From assembly GCA_934667125.1 (NCBI GenBank), contig CAKULF010000001.1, positions 1 through 64,000 on the forward strand: a stretch of 64,000 nt of DNA. The letters are read 5' to 3'. Below the pieces are notes generated by a model. It saw only the letters and a list, made by a program, of their open reading frames with translations, was not told where the DNA came from and did no database searches. This DNA is from an uncultured Candidatus Melainabacteria bacterium. GTDB taxonomy: Bacteria; Cyanobacteriota; Vampirovibrionia; Gastranaerophilales; Gastranaerophilaceae. Positions 43,360-53,077 of the stretch are shown piece by piece (the first letter of the stretch is position 1; each line of letters opens with the position of its first letter). The translations under genes and the position numbers were made by a program.

Positions 43360-44859
43360 CTATTTTCCGATTTGACGCATTGTTGGAAATGCAATTACAT
43401 CTCTGATTGATGGTGAATTGGTTAACAACATAACTAATCTGTCTATGCCCATACCCATACCGCCTGTTGGAGGCATACCGTATTCAAGAGCGTTGATAAA
43501 GTCTTCATCAATTTCCATAGCTTCCTCGTCGCCATTTGCTTTAGCTAACGCTTGAGCTTCAAAACGTTGACGTTGGTCAATCGGATCAGATAATTCAGAA
43601 AACGCATTAGCAATTTCCCAACCGTTTACACGAGTTTCAAAACGTTCTGTCAATCTATCGTTATCTCTATGAACTTTGGCAAGCGGCGAAATTTCATGAG
43701 GATAGTCGATAATGTGACAAGGTTGAATTAAGCTTGGTTCGATTTTTTCTTCAAACACTGCTTCAACAATTTGACCCCAATTCATATTTTCATCAACATG
43801 AACATTGATTGATTCGGCTAATTTTCTTGCTTCGTCTGCTGTATAAACTTCAAGAAAATCTATTCCTGTTTCTTCTTTGATTGAGCCTAGCATAGTTTTT
43901 CTATCCCATGGCGGAGTTAAATCGATTTCGTTTTCGCCATATTTGATTTTTGTTGTGCCTAAAACTTCTTGACCTACATAAGCTACCATGTTTTCGGTTA
44001 AAGTCATCATATCATTGTAGTCTGCATAAGCTTGATATAATTCAATCATAGTAAATTCAGGGTTGTGACGAGTGTCTATGCCTTCATTTCTGAAGCATTT
44101 TCCGATTTCAAAAACACGTTCAGAAACACCACCAACGATTAATCTTTTTAGATATAATTCAAGAGCAATTCTTAACGTTAAATCCATTTCAAGAGCATTG
44201 TGGTGAGTGAAAAACGGGCGAGCATTAGCGCCTGAAGCGGTTGTTTGAAGAGTTGGAGTTTCAACTTCCATAAAGCCGTCACGAGCTAAAAATTCTCTGA
44301 TTTTTTGGATAATTAGGCTGCGTTTTTTAAATGTATCACGAACTTCAGGATTAACTATCATATCTAAATATCTTTGACGATAACGAACTTCAACATCTGT
44401 TAAGCCGTGGAATTTTTCCGGAAGAGGCAATAATGATTTAGATAATAATTTTAAATCAGTTGTTTTAATTGAAAGTTCGCCACGAGGAGTTCTTCTGATT
44501 GTTCCTGTAAAGCCCACAATATCGCCAACATCAATTAATTTTAAAACTTTCATTTTTTCTTCAGGAAGATTAGATTTGTGTGAAAAAACTTGAATTTTTC
44601 CTGTTGAATCCATTAAATCTATAAACATGCCTGAGTTTCTGATTGCCATAACACGACCTGCAACAGAGTATTTATCTTCTGTTTCAACACCTGCTTCAAG
44701 CGATTTGTATTTTTCTTGAAGAGTTGCTGCATTAGCGGTTTTGTCAAACGTGTAAGGATATGGATTAACATTCATATCGATTAAGTCTGTTAATTTTTGA
44801 ATTCTATTCTCTCTAATGCTAGAGGCTGTGCTATTGTTGGTGTTTTGTGTAGCTTCCAT
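43360..44859 (-). CDS. lysS: Lysyl-tRNA synthetase (class II)
   Basis: This 499-residue enzyme has an N-terminal OB-fold anticodon domain (about 55-150) and a class II catalytic core: motif 2 (ERVFEIGKCFRNEGID..HNPEFTMIE) and motif 3 (GGMGMGIDRLVMLLT). TAAGGAGATAAA precedes the ATG. It lies between the phosphohexomutase and the glycosyltransferase on minus. Confidence 0.97.
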   Translation of the reverse strand: MEATQNTNNSTASSIRENRIQKLTDLIDMNVNPYPYTFDKTANAATLQEKYKSLEAGVETEDKYSVAGRVMAIRNSGMFIDLMDSTGKIQVFSHKSNLPEEKMKVLKLIDVGDIVGFTGTIRRTPRGELSIKTTDLKLLSKSLLPLPEKFHGLTDVEVRYRQRYLDMIVNPEVRDTFKKRSLIIQKIREFLARDGFMEVETPTLQTTASGANARPFFTHHNALEMDLTLRIALELYLKRLIVGGVSERVFEIGKCFRNEGIDTRHNPEFTMIELYQAYADYNDMMTLTENMVAYVGQEVLGTTKIKYGENEIDLTPPWDRKTMLGSIKEETGIDFLEVYTADEARKLAESINVHVDENMNWGQIVEAVFEEKIEPSLIQPCHIIDYPHEISPLAKVHRDNDRLTERFETRVNGWEIANAFSELSDPIDQRQRFEAQALAKANGDEEAMEIDEDFINALEYGMPPTGGMGMGIDRLVMLLTNSPSIRDVIAFPTMRQIGK

Positions 44860-44868
44860 TTTATCTCC

Positions 44869-47067
44869 TTAAAAATTATAATTCGGTATTTGAAATTCTC
44901 TTTTGTCTTCGTCTTTTGTCGCAAAAGCGGTGTATATTTCAAAAGATTTTTCTTTAGAATTTTGAACATATTCTTCTGATAAATATTTTTTATATGTTGA
45001 ATTTAATTCGCCATCATAGTTGCCTAAAATGTTTGCGCAGTTGATTAATTCAGCTTTATCAGAACCGCCTGCGTAAGCTTTTGTCTTTGCATCCGTTCCT
45101 GATGGGCGAATTTCAATAAATTTATCTTCAAATAATAAATATGTGCCATCTCCAACGAAAATCACGTCTTTTAATTTTGAAAAATCAAGTTGGCTAAATG
45201 TTTCTTTTAAGATATCCTTGATGTTTTCAAGTGTGATTTTGTTTTCATATTTTGCAATTGCAAGGGCAAGGTAGAATAAATCGTTTTTGGTTCTTTGCTT
45301 TTCGCCCTCTACTTTTGCTTGTTTTAATTTATCAATATCAGGTTCAGATTCGTTATAGTAAGCTATGTCAACCCTTACGTCAAATCTTGAAATAATATTG
45401 TTGTCATCATAAATTTTTTGCAATTGTTCAACAAGAGTGATATCAATTGAAGAAATTAAAGCGCTCGCAACGATGATTGCTTCTGTTGCTGATTTTTCTC
45501 TCATAGCAAGAGCCATTCTTCCGCCTAATGATTTAATCGGTTCAATTGCGCCAATAATCATGCCGCCTGATTCTTCTCCGCCAAATATCATTCTTGGGGA
45601 TTTTCCAAGCTCAACTTTTTTATTGAATACATCATAAATTGTAATATTTTCAACATTTTTTTCGACTTGAGCTTCAATTTTTTTGATTGCTCCTGCTATT
45701 TCTTTAAAGCCGACAGGAGTGTTGATTATTTTAATTCCTTGTGATTTTGCCCACTCATCCCAAGCTCTTGAGCTTGCTGTTGTTTTAATCATGAAATATT
45801 CGCTATCTTTATTTTTTTCTAAAGATTTATTCCAATAATCCATAATCATTAAGAATGATTGATTTGCACTGAATATACAAAGAATTCTGTCGTTATCTAA
45901 TTCAACGTAATCAACGCCTGCTTTTATAATTGCCTCTTTTTTATCTGATGAAACAATTTGAACAATGTTTAATCTGTCATGGTCGGGGTCTGTGATTAAT
46001 ACAACTGTGTTAATCGGGTAATTTTTTAATTTTTCGCCATAATTAAGTGATTTTACAACTGGGAAATATTCTTTTCCGTCTTTATCTTTTGCTAAAACCG
46101 TAACATCAAGCGACCAATCGTAAAAATCGCCATTTTTAGTATCTTTTCCAATTCCGTGGAAAAATGGGTCTTCAGCTGTGTTTAACCAATCGAAAGTTTT
46201 ATCGATTTCAAGATTTTTTAAGATTTTTGATAATGTGTTATAAGCACAACCGCCAACAGAATCGATTATGATTTTTTTATCAAAGTTTTTGATTTTTGAG
46301 ATATTTTCTCTGTTTGCAACGCCGTTTGATAAATATTCACAATATAAATCAATACCGTTATTTAATCTATCCATTGCTTTTTCGTCAATTAATTCATTAT
46401 CAGATGAAGCGAAATTGATTTCATAATAACCTTTAGTTTCAACTTCATTTAAAATTTCTTCAATTTTATTAACAAATTCTATGCTTTCGTTTGGCAAGAA
46501 TTGTGAACCTTGGTTATTTAAGTCTTTTGTTGCGTTTTTAACTGAAATACCGTGGGAAGAAGTAATATATTCTGCTCCAACAAGGTCAAGTTTGAAAGCT
46601 AAAAATGAAGCAAGCCAAATTGGAATAGTTTGGCGATTTGTTGGAGTTAGGGTTCTAATGCCCAGTGCGCTTTGAATACGAGCGATGATATCTAAATATG
46701 TTTTAGAATTATATCTTACTTCGCAACCAACAAGTTTTACAAGGTTTTGAGATGGGTATTTTTCTTTTAAAACAAGAGCTTTAGCTAATGTTGCAAGAGT
46801 AATACCGATTGTGTTGATTGGAAAACGTGTATCGTGCGGATATAGAATGTTTTGCGGACCTCTAATTCCTGCTGTTGAAACCATAGCTTCTTTTTTATAT
46901 CCCGCAAACCAAGTTTTCAGGTTTAATTTTTCGACTAATTCTTTTGTAAGTCTGAATGTAAAAGCGTTTTTGTCGTTATAGTTAAAAATTTTGTCTTCTT
47001 TAATATCTTTTGGCGTGTTTTTTTCAACACTTTCTTTTAATAAGTTTTCTAATGCTAATGTTTCCAT
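44869..47067 (-). CDS. Alpha-D-phosphohexomutase superfamily protein, divergent
   Basis: This 732-residue phosphohexomutase-like protein has an unusually large size (family 450-580). The metal loop DPDHDR lies near 365, the sugar loop GGEESGG near 500 and the phosphate loop RPSGT near 665. The catalytic loop is ITSSHGISV (S170/S171) instead of TASHNP. The ancient STAGIRG region is at 64-70. ATG 47067, with GAGAGAAAA upstream, is preferred over 47088. It could be a glucose- or mannose-phosphate mutase with altered specificity. Confidence 0.85.
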   Translation of the reverse strand: METLALENLLKESVEKNTPKDIKEDKIFNYNDKNAFTFRLTKELVEKLNLKTWFAGYKKEAMVSTAGIRGPQNILYPHDTRFPINTIGITLATLAKALVLKEKYPSQNLVKLVGCEVRYNSKTYLDIIARIQSALGIRTLTPTNRQTIPIWLASFLAFKLDLVGAEYITSSHGISVKNATKDLNNQGSQFLPNESIEFVNKIEEILNEVETKGYYEINFASSDNELIDEKAMDRLNNGIDLYCEYLSNGVANRENISKIKNFDKKIIIDSVGGCAYNTLSKILKNLEIDKTFDWLNTAEDPFFHGIGKDTKNGDFYDWSLDVTVLAKDKDGKEYFPVVKSLNYGEKLKNYPINTVVLITDPDHDRLNIVQIVSSDKKEAIIKAGVDYVELDNDRILCIFSANQSFLMIMDYWNKSLEKNKDSEYFMIKTTASSRAWDEWAKSQGIKIINTPVGFKEIAGAIKKIEAQVEKNVENITIYDVFNKKVELGKSPRMIFGGEESGGMIIGAIEPIKSLGGRMALAMREKSATEAIIVASALISSIDITLVEQLQKIYDDNNIISRFDVRVDIAYYNESEPDIDKLKQAKVEGEKQRTKNDLFYLALAIAKYENKITLENIKDILKETFSQLDFSKLKDVIFVGDGTYLLFEDKFIEIRPSGTDAKTKAYAGGSDKAELINCANILGNYDGELNSTYKKYLSEEYVQNSKEKSFEIYTAFATKDEDKREFQIPNYNF

Positions 47068-47185
47068 ACTTTTCTCTCTATTTCTCATTCGTTGATATAA
47101 TCGTGTATACTAAAAAAATTGTAGCATAAACATATTAAAATTAATAATTTACTTACTAATCTTAATATGTTTAAGTTAAAAAATA

Positions 47186-49690
47186 TTACTTAGCTTTAAC
47201 GCCTGATTTTTCAACGATGTTCTTTTTGCCTGTAAGTTTTTTGAAAGCTCTAACATAAGCACCCTTTAAGCCGCCTTGTTTTTCTTGTTTTTCGTTGAAG
47301 TCAAGAAGTTCTTGTCTTGAGCCCATACGAGTTTTTGGTGAACAGATTGAAAATCTTACTAATGATTCGTTACAGAATTCAGTTAAGGCAGAAACGCTTG
47401 ACGCTGCGATTATGCTTGCATTCATAATTGGTTTGAATGTTGAATTGAATAAGTTCATTAACGTTCCATTGATTAAGAAGTTAGCTAATTTATGTATTAT
47501 TCTTTCGTTTGTTTGTTCTCTAGCGCCATCTATATCTTTACCGTCTGATTCAATTAAAACTTTGTTTCTATAGTCGTTTACAAAGAAATATGTGCTGATT
47601 GCGGTTGCAATTGTACGACAGTTGTGAGCAACATCAACAATGCTTGTTCCGCCGTTAGCTTTTGTGCTTCTAGCTCTTTTTGTTATTTCTTCAAGTAATT
47701 TTTTATGATTGTTGCCATATTTCTTAAATAATTTGTCTAATGCTTCAACTCCATCATTATATTCTTTGGGGTATGCGTACTTAACGACTTCTGGAGGTGC
47801 TTGCTTAAATGAATATCCGCCATTACCTATATCATTCCTGCTTGCCATTAGTTCGTGACGTTCTGCCGGAACACGAGACTTGTTATTATTATAGAAAGCT
47901 GAGATTTCGCCTAATCTATCTCCTGCTCCCTTTAGTTTATCGGCAACTTCTATTGTTGATAAACCATTGTTTGCAACATTTTTAGTTGGTGTGAATTTTT
48001 TAGATAATGATTTATAGCCATCGCATAAAAGTTTTCCGGGAAGAGAGAAAATGGCTGAAATTGTATTGCCCATTTTAGCAAAGCCGCTATAGATACTGCC
48101 TAGTATTAATCTTCCGTCTTCAACTTCAATTTTGCCTATAGCTCCTGAAGTATTTTTATCGCCTGTTAATACATTTCTATATTTTTCAAGAATTTTTCTT
48201 CCGTCTGCTGTTTTAACTGTGTCATCCTTTAAAACAGAGTCGATTTTTCCGATTAATTCGTTTGGATCAATATAACGTTTTTTAGTTGTCAATCCTTTTT
48301 TAATTTCAGCAAGTTTTAGAGTTTTAGAAATCTCAGCTAAAACTTCTGAACCTTTTGAAGTTCTTGAAAATATATAAAATGCGCTAAAACCTGCAAAGCA
48401 CAAGCCTAAAATCTTTCCAAGTTTGCTTTTTTTCTTTGGTTTTGCTTCTTGTTGTTGAACTTGTTCTTGATTTTGATTTTTAATATTTTCTCTTTGAAGA
48501 TTTAAACTTGCAAAGCTTCCATCTGTTTTTGCAAAATCTTTAAATACAATTTGGTTATTCAAGTTTGCTTTAAATGATGGTTGATTTTGTTGTTTAATTT
48601 CTTTAACTTCTTTATTTTCTTTAACTTCTTGATTATTTTTCTTTGCATTTTTTGCTCTTCTTTTTTCTGCAACGTGTTTTGCTTGTTCAGGAGTTAAAGG
48701 AGTTAAAGGAGTGTGAGTAAATAATCTTGAAGTAACTTCCGTGAATAATGAAGTTGCGCCTGAAACAAGAACTGTTAGAGGAATGCTGTTTTTAGTATAT
48801 TTATCAAATGCACCCAATGATATGAATTGGAAAATTGCATTCATTGCATATCTTGAAAATTCTTGTTTTTCCCTAGTTTGAGCAGATTGTTTTGCTTCTT
48901 TTTTGTCGTCTTTTTGAAGAATTGAAATATTATAAAAATCTGTTCCTGTAAATATTGTTGAAACAAGACCTGTTGTTAATCTTGTTAGAGTTCTTTCATC
49001 TCTTGTTCTATAACTAATTGAACTATTTGCAATGTTTTTAGCAACTTTTGAAGTGAAAGCGTTTTCGTCGTAGTTTACTTTTTTAAATACTTCAACTAAG
49101 TTCAACATAGCGTCTTTTGCGATTGCTTGTTCGTTATGAAGAGCTCTTGAGGCAAAAATACCTTTTGGAGTATAGTTTTTATTAAGTTTTTTAGCTAAAC
49201 CGTTATATCCGTCTACTAATAGCCCTGGAATATCGATTAGAGTATCTTTTAAGTCTTTTATGAGTGAATTTGGCTTAATTTGACTTGCATCGCTCCATTT
49301 TGCTTTAGACATCAAATTATCAACATAATTTTCGCCTAATGTTGTATTTGCAACGTTTCTTAATTTTTCAAAATTACTTTGATTAATTTGAAAACGTTGA
49401 TTCATATCCATTTTAGGAGCGCCGTTTTTAAGTCCTATAAACGCTAAAGTTGCTGCGGATAGCGCAGCAATTGAATAAAAAGCTATTTTTTTCTTAGATG
49501 TTTTTGATTTTTGACTAGTAGCGCTTGAAGAAGTTGTATCGTTTGAATTAGAAGTAAAATGTTGTTGTGAAGAATGGGGAGCTTGACCGTTCGCCTTTCG
49601 TTGTTTGAACTGCGATAATAACATTTGATTATTGAATTGATTAATGCTATTCATTTGTTCCCATCTATGAAAAATTTTTGAATTTTTCAT
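47186..49690 (-). CDS. Large lineage-type membrane protein with internal duplication
   Basis: This 834-residue protein consists of two similar halves. Each has a transmembrane helix (68-87; 423-441), then PG-x-L-x-DGY-x2-L-x-KK (155-168; 551-565), then a longer repeat (241-330; 695-785) with ISTxF, QT-x-E and an ALTE/SLFTE block. The linker contains FKANLNN (373-379). The N-terminus is Gln/Ser-rich. The start could be 49690 or 49654. No known family. Function unknown. Confidence 0.8.
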   Translation of the reverse strand: MKNSKIFHRWEQMNSINQFNNQMLLSQFKQRKANGQAPHSSQQHFTSNSNDTTSSSATSQKSKTSKKKIAFYSIAALSAATLAFIGLKNGAPKMDMNQRFQINQSNFEKLRNVANTTLGENYVDNLMSKAKWSDASQIKPNSLIKDLKDTLIDIPGLLVDGYNGLAKKLNKNYTPKGIFASRALHNEQAIAKDAMLNLVEVFKKVNYDENAFTSKVAKNIANSSISYRTRDERTLTRLTTGLVSTIFTGTDFYNISILQKDDKKEAKQSAQTREKQEFSRYAMNAIFQFISLGAFDKYTKNSIPLTVLVSGATSLFTEVTSRLFTHTPLTPLTPEQAKHVAEKRRAKNAKKNNQEVKENKEVKEIKQQNQPSFKANLNNQIVFKDFAKTDGSFASLNLQRENIKNQNQEQVQQQEAKPKKKSKLGKILGLCFAGFSAFYIFSRTSKGSEVLAEISKTLKLAEIKKGLTTKKRYIDPNELIGKIDSVLKDDTVKTADGRKILEKYRNVLTGDKNTSGAIGKIEVEDGRLILGSIYSGFAKMGNTISAIFSLPGKLLCDGYKSLSKKFTPTKNVANNGLSTIEVADKLKGAGDRLGEISAFYNNNKSRVPAERHELMASRNDIGNGGYSFKQAPPEVVKYAYPKEYNDGVEALDKLFKKYGNNHKKLLEEITKRARSTKANGGTSIVDVAHNCRTIATAISTYFFVNDYRNKVLIESDGKDIDGAREQTNERIIHKLANFLINGTLMNLFNSTFKPIMNASIIAASSVSALTEFCNESLVRFSICSPKTRMGSRQELLDFNEKQEKQGGLKGAYVRAFKKLTGKKNIVEKSGVKAK

Positions 49691-49775
49691 TTTCTAATAC
49701 TAAACTACCATAATAAAACATGTAAAGGAAATAAATTGCCCCAAATTTTAAGAAATTTGTATTTTTGTTAACAAT

Positions 49776-49811
49776 TTGAATAACTTCTTAAAATAACTTA
49801 TCCTTTTATTA
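49776..49811 (+). promoter_or_regulatory. Promoter for leaderless histidine-kinase gene
   Basis: TTGAAT at 49776-49781, 17 bases, TATCCT at 49799-49804, 6 bases, ATG at 49811. No Shine-Dalgarno sequence is present. Confidence 0.5.
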
Positions 49812-51355
49812 TGGATAAGTTGGGTAAAATTCTAATTGTGGATGACGAAACTATGGTCACCAAAACGCTTTCTATGCTTCTTGGGCTGGAAGGGTTTTCT
49901 AATGTCTATACGATGAACTCTCCGCTTGACGCTTTAGAATTTTTAAAAACTAACGAAGTTGATTTAATTATTTCAGATTTTATCATGCCAACTTTAAATG
50001 GAATTGATTTTCTTGATAAAGCTTTAAAAATTCAAAACGATGTAACATCAATTCTTTTAACGGGTTATGCCGATAAGGAAAATGCAATTAGAGCAATTAA
50101 TGATATTGGAATTTTTAAATATATAGAAAAACCTTGGGATAATGCTAATTTAATTATTAATATTAAAAATGCCTTGACTCAAACAAGATTAAAAAAAGAA
50201 TTAAATCAAAAAATAGTTGAGCTTGAAGAAGCTAATAAAAAATTAAAAGATTACTCCAATGAGCTTGAAATAAAGGTTTTAGACAGAACTAAGGAACTTA
50301 CAAAAGTAAATTCAAAACTAAATGCAATAATTTCAAATTGCGCCGACGCTATTATTATTTTTGAGCAAGATTTTTCAATAACAGAGCTTAATACAACTGC
50401 TCTTAACCTTTTTGGACAATCAAAAAAAGATTTAAAAGGCAAAAACCTGTTTGAGCTTGTTGTAACAGAAAAAACCCCGCTATCCAGAACAGAATTAGAT
50501 AATAATAAAAACATTTTTTTAAGAAATTATTATTTAATTAATTATTCAAAAGATATCAAAATTCCGGTAGAAATCAGTATTGCGCCTGTTGAAGATGATA
50601 AAAAGAAATTTTATGTTGCAGTTATTAGAGATGTAACTTATCAAAAAGAAACCGAAAGACTTCGTGATGATTTTGTTGCAACTTTAACCCATGACCTTAG
50701 AACGCCATTGTTGGCGGCAATTTCGGGACTTGATTTTATATTAGATAAATCCTTAGGGGAAATTAATTCTCAACAAGATAAACTGTTTTCAGCTATGAAA
50801 AAAAGCTCGGAAGAAATGCTTGGGCTTGTTAATACTCTATTAGAAGTTTACCGCTATGAATCAGGTAAAACATATTTATGTAAAACAAAATTTGATATCG
50901 TTAAATTAATTAATGAAACAGTTGAAGAATTATTGCCTTTAATTCAAAAAAGCTCAATGGAAATAACATGTTCTGTGCCTGATGAACTATTTATAAATGC
51001 CGATAAAAATGAAATTAGAAGAGTTATAGCTAATCTTGTCGGAAATGCGGTTAAGCATTCTCAAAACGGAACAAAAATTAAATTAAATGTAATCCAAGAA
51101 GACCATGACCTTAAAGTTGAAGTTATAGATGATGGGGTAGGGATATCTCAAAGTGATTTAGAAAAATTATTTAACAGATTTTCCCAAGGAACAAATCAAA
51201 AACGTTCAACTTCAACAGGATTGGGCTTATATTTATCTCGCCAGATAATTGAAGCACATAATGGTAAAATTTATGTAGAATCAGAAATTAATAAAGGTTC
51301 AAAATTTGTATTTATTTTAAAAAACTCTATAAATGATTGTAAGGTTGTATTATGA
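49811..51355 (+). CDS. Hybrid REC-PAS-histidine kinase
   Basis: This 514-residue soluble kinase begins with a receiver domain (acceptor Asp in LIISDFIMP, near residue 56), followed by a coiled coil (about 130-165), a PAS domain (about 167-285), HisKA (THDLRTPLL, His near 297) and HATPase (N-box NLVGNAVKHS, DDGVGIS, STGLGLYLS). There are no membrane helices, so it senses an internal signal or receives phosphate. Its stop overlaps the next ATG. Confidence 0.95.
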   Translation: MDKLGKILIVDDETMVTKTLSMLLGLEGFSNVYTMNSPLDALEFLKTNEVDLIISDFIMPTLNGIDFLDKALKIQNDVTSILLTGYADKENAIRAINDIGIFKYIEKPWDNANLIINIKNALTQTRLKKELNQKIVELEEANKKLKDYSNELEIKVLDRTKELTKVNSKLNAIISNCADAIIIFEQDFSITELNTTALNLFGQSKKDLKGKNLFELVVTEKTPLSRTELDNNKNIFLRNYYLINYSKDIKIPVEISIAPVEDDKKKFYVAVIRDVTYQKETERLRDDFVATLTHDLRTPLLAAISGLDFILDKSLGEINSQQDKLFSAMKKSSEEMLGLVNTLLEVYRYESGKTYLCKTKFDIVKLINETVEELLPLIQKSSMEITCSVPDELFINADKNEIRRVIANLVGNAVKHSQNGTKIKLNVIQEDHDLKVEVIDDGVGISQSDLEKLFNRFSQGTNQKRSTSTGLGLYLSRQIIEAHNGKIYVESEINKGSKFVFILKNSINDCKVVL

Positions 51356-52026
51356 AAAAGAAAAATATATCAATATTGCTAGTTGAAGACCATGAATTCA
51401 CCAGAATGGGTTTATCTATGATGATAGATAATACGGAGAATTTTTCCCTTATAGCTCAAGCAACAGACGGGGTTGAGGGGGTTATGCTTGCTCAAAAATA
51501 TAATCCTGATGTAATCTTGATGGATATCGGACTTCCGAATATGGATGGTATTTCAGCTACTAAGAAGATAAAAGAAGAATTAAAGCTGGATTGCGCTATA
51601 TTAATGTTTACTTCTCGTGATAACAAGGATGATATTTTTTCAGCTTTTAAAGCAGGTGCAGATGGCTACATTATGAAAGGCACAAGTTCATCAAACTTGT
51701 TAAACGCAATTGAAACAGTTTCAGAGCATGCTGCTTGGATTGATTCAGCTATAGCAAGAGTTGTTTTATCAAATATTCAACATGAGCAGCAAATTGCGCC
51801 AAGCGTTAATAAACAAAGTGAAGCTAACAAAAAATATGGTTTAACAAAAAAAGAACTAGAAGTGTTGTCTTTAATTGTGGATGGTTTATCTAATCAAGAA
51901 ATATCTGAAAAATTAGTTGTATCAATTTCAACAACAAAAGCCCATGTTCATAATATCTTGCAAAAACTATATTTAACAGATAGAACAAAAGCGGCGATTG
52001 TTGCTCTTAAAGAGGGTTTAGTTTAG
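51352..52026 (+). CDS. NarL/LuxR-family response regulator
   Basis: This 224-residue regulator has a receiver domain (DVILMDIGLPNMDG, acceptor Asp near 58, Lys KG near 109) and a C-terminal GerE/LuxR HTH (LTKKELEVLSLIVDGLSNQEISEKLVVSISTTKAHVHNIL). ATGA coupling with the kinase makes it the cognate partner. Targets are unknown; the downstream export-like genes are candidates. Confidence 0.95.
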   Translation: MKKKNISILLVEDHEFTRMGLSMMIDNTENFSLIAQATDGVEGVMLAQKYNPDVILMDIGLPNMDGISATKKIKEELKLDCAILMFTSRDNKDDIFSAFKAGADGYIMKGTSSSNLLNAIETVSEHAAWIDSAIARVVLSNIQHEQQIAPSVNKQSEANKKYGLTKKELEVLSLIVDGLSNQEISEKLVVSISTTKAHVHNILQKLYLTDRTKAAIVALKEGLV

Positions 52027-52030
52027 CTAA

Positions 52031-53029
52031 ATGAAAAAAATTTCTCTTTTTATAATTTTTTCTTTAATTTTAAATTTGCCTTATTCTTTAGCATTTGACG
52101 TTAAAAATATTAAAAACGTTAAAAATGCTAAGACAATTAAGGCTATTAAAGAAAAATTTAAGAAAAAAGAACCCGAACCAAAAGAGAGAATGGTTGAAAC
52201 AAGGGATGAATACGATATTAAAGCTACAAATATCCCTCTTGAAGAAAGGGTTTTGCCGAATTATTCAGAACCTGTTAGCACAAAAACATATTACTATCCG
52301 CCCTCTCATTACGTTTTTGAAAAATTTAACTACCCTCAAGGAAAAAGAGAAGTTAATATAGAGTCTATTAAAAAGGATTTATCTGAAATACCTTATTTTG
52401 TTGCAGATAATAAGGTAAAATACGCAGCTTACACTAAATATTTCTTTTCTCCAAGTTTAAATCAAATTTCATCTAATTTTTATGTTGAAAAGTTGGATGA
52501 AAATCTATCTAAGATTGATAGAATAATTAATTTTAAAGAACAACAAAAAGAAAGAAAACCAATTATTGAAGCAGGCACAAAAATGAGTTATAAAAACCTG
52601 TTTAACGGTTTAACGGTTGTAGATTGGAATAAAAATTCTACTACTGTTTTAGTTAAAGAAAAAATAGGCTCAACTTATGGTGGAATTTATAAAACACATT
52701 TATATTTATACTCTCTTCCAACTGAAATTAAATCAGCAAAATTGGTTCGGTTGGATGAAGTTGATGAAGCAATAAAGTATTATTTTGATACATATAATGA
52801 TGTTCAATTGATTAAATATCGCTACGATATTGAGCCTGTTGGTTTTAGCGAGGATAATGACAATATTATTATTGTTTGCGCTTATGTTTATGATAAAAAC
52901 GATAATAAAATGTTTCTTGGAACTTGGGGTTATAATGTTTTAACTTCTCAAACCCTTTTGTTTTCTAAAACCGAGCAAAATCAAAGCGTTAGTGCTAATG
53001 GCTTAATTTTAAGGCGCTCTATAGATTAG
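52031..53029 (+). CDS. Secreted protein of unknown function
   Basis: This 332-residue protein has a signal peptide (about 1-21, SLA-FD), a basic Lys-rich linker (30-55), and a beta-rich C-terminal domain (about 150-330). It starts 4 bases after the response regulator stop, so it is cotranscribed with the two-component pair. No family is recognised. Confidence 0.75.
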   Translation: MKKISLFIIFSLILNLPYSLAFDVKNIKNVKNAKTIKAIKEKFKKKEPEPKERMVETRDEYDIKATNIPLEERVLPNYSEPVSTKTYYYPPSHYVFEKFNYPQGKREVNIESIKKDLSEIPYFVADNKVKYAAYTKYFFSPSLNQISSNFYVEKLDENLSKIDRIINFKEQQKERKPIIEAGTKMSYKNLFNGLTVVDWNKNSTTVLVKEKIGSTYGGIYKTHLYLYSLPTEIKSAKLVRLDEVDEAIKYYFDTYNDVQLIKYRYDIEPVGFSEDNDNIIIVCAYVYDKNDNKMFLGTWGYNVLTSQTLLFSKTEQNQSVSANGLILRRSID

Positions 53030-53064
53030 GTCTTTTGTTTATTAATAATTTTATTTTTGTTTTC

Positions 53065-53077
53065 TAAAATTAGGAAA
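53065..53077 (+). promoter_or_regulatory. -10 box 6 bases before ATG of adaptor gene
   Basis: TAAAAT at 53065-53070, TAGGAA, ATG at 53077. AGGA at 53072-53075 is too close to the start codon for a good ribosome site. Confidence 0.45.

Noticed and set aside
47186..49690. Possible phage tail-tape or autotransporter
   Set aside because: No signal peptide, no beta-barrel end and no phage neighbours; the internal duplication with membrane helices fits a lineage-specific membrane protein better.
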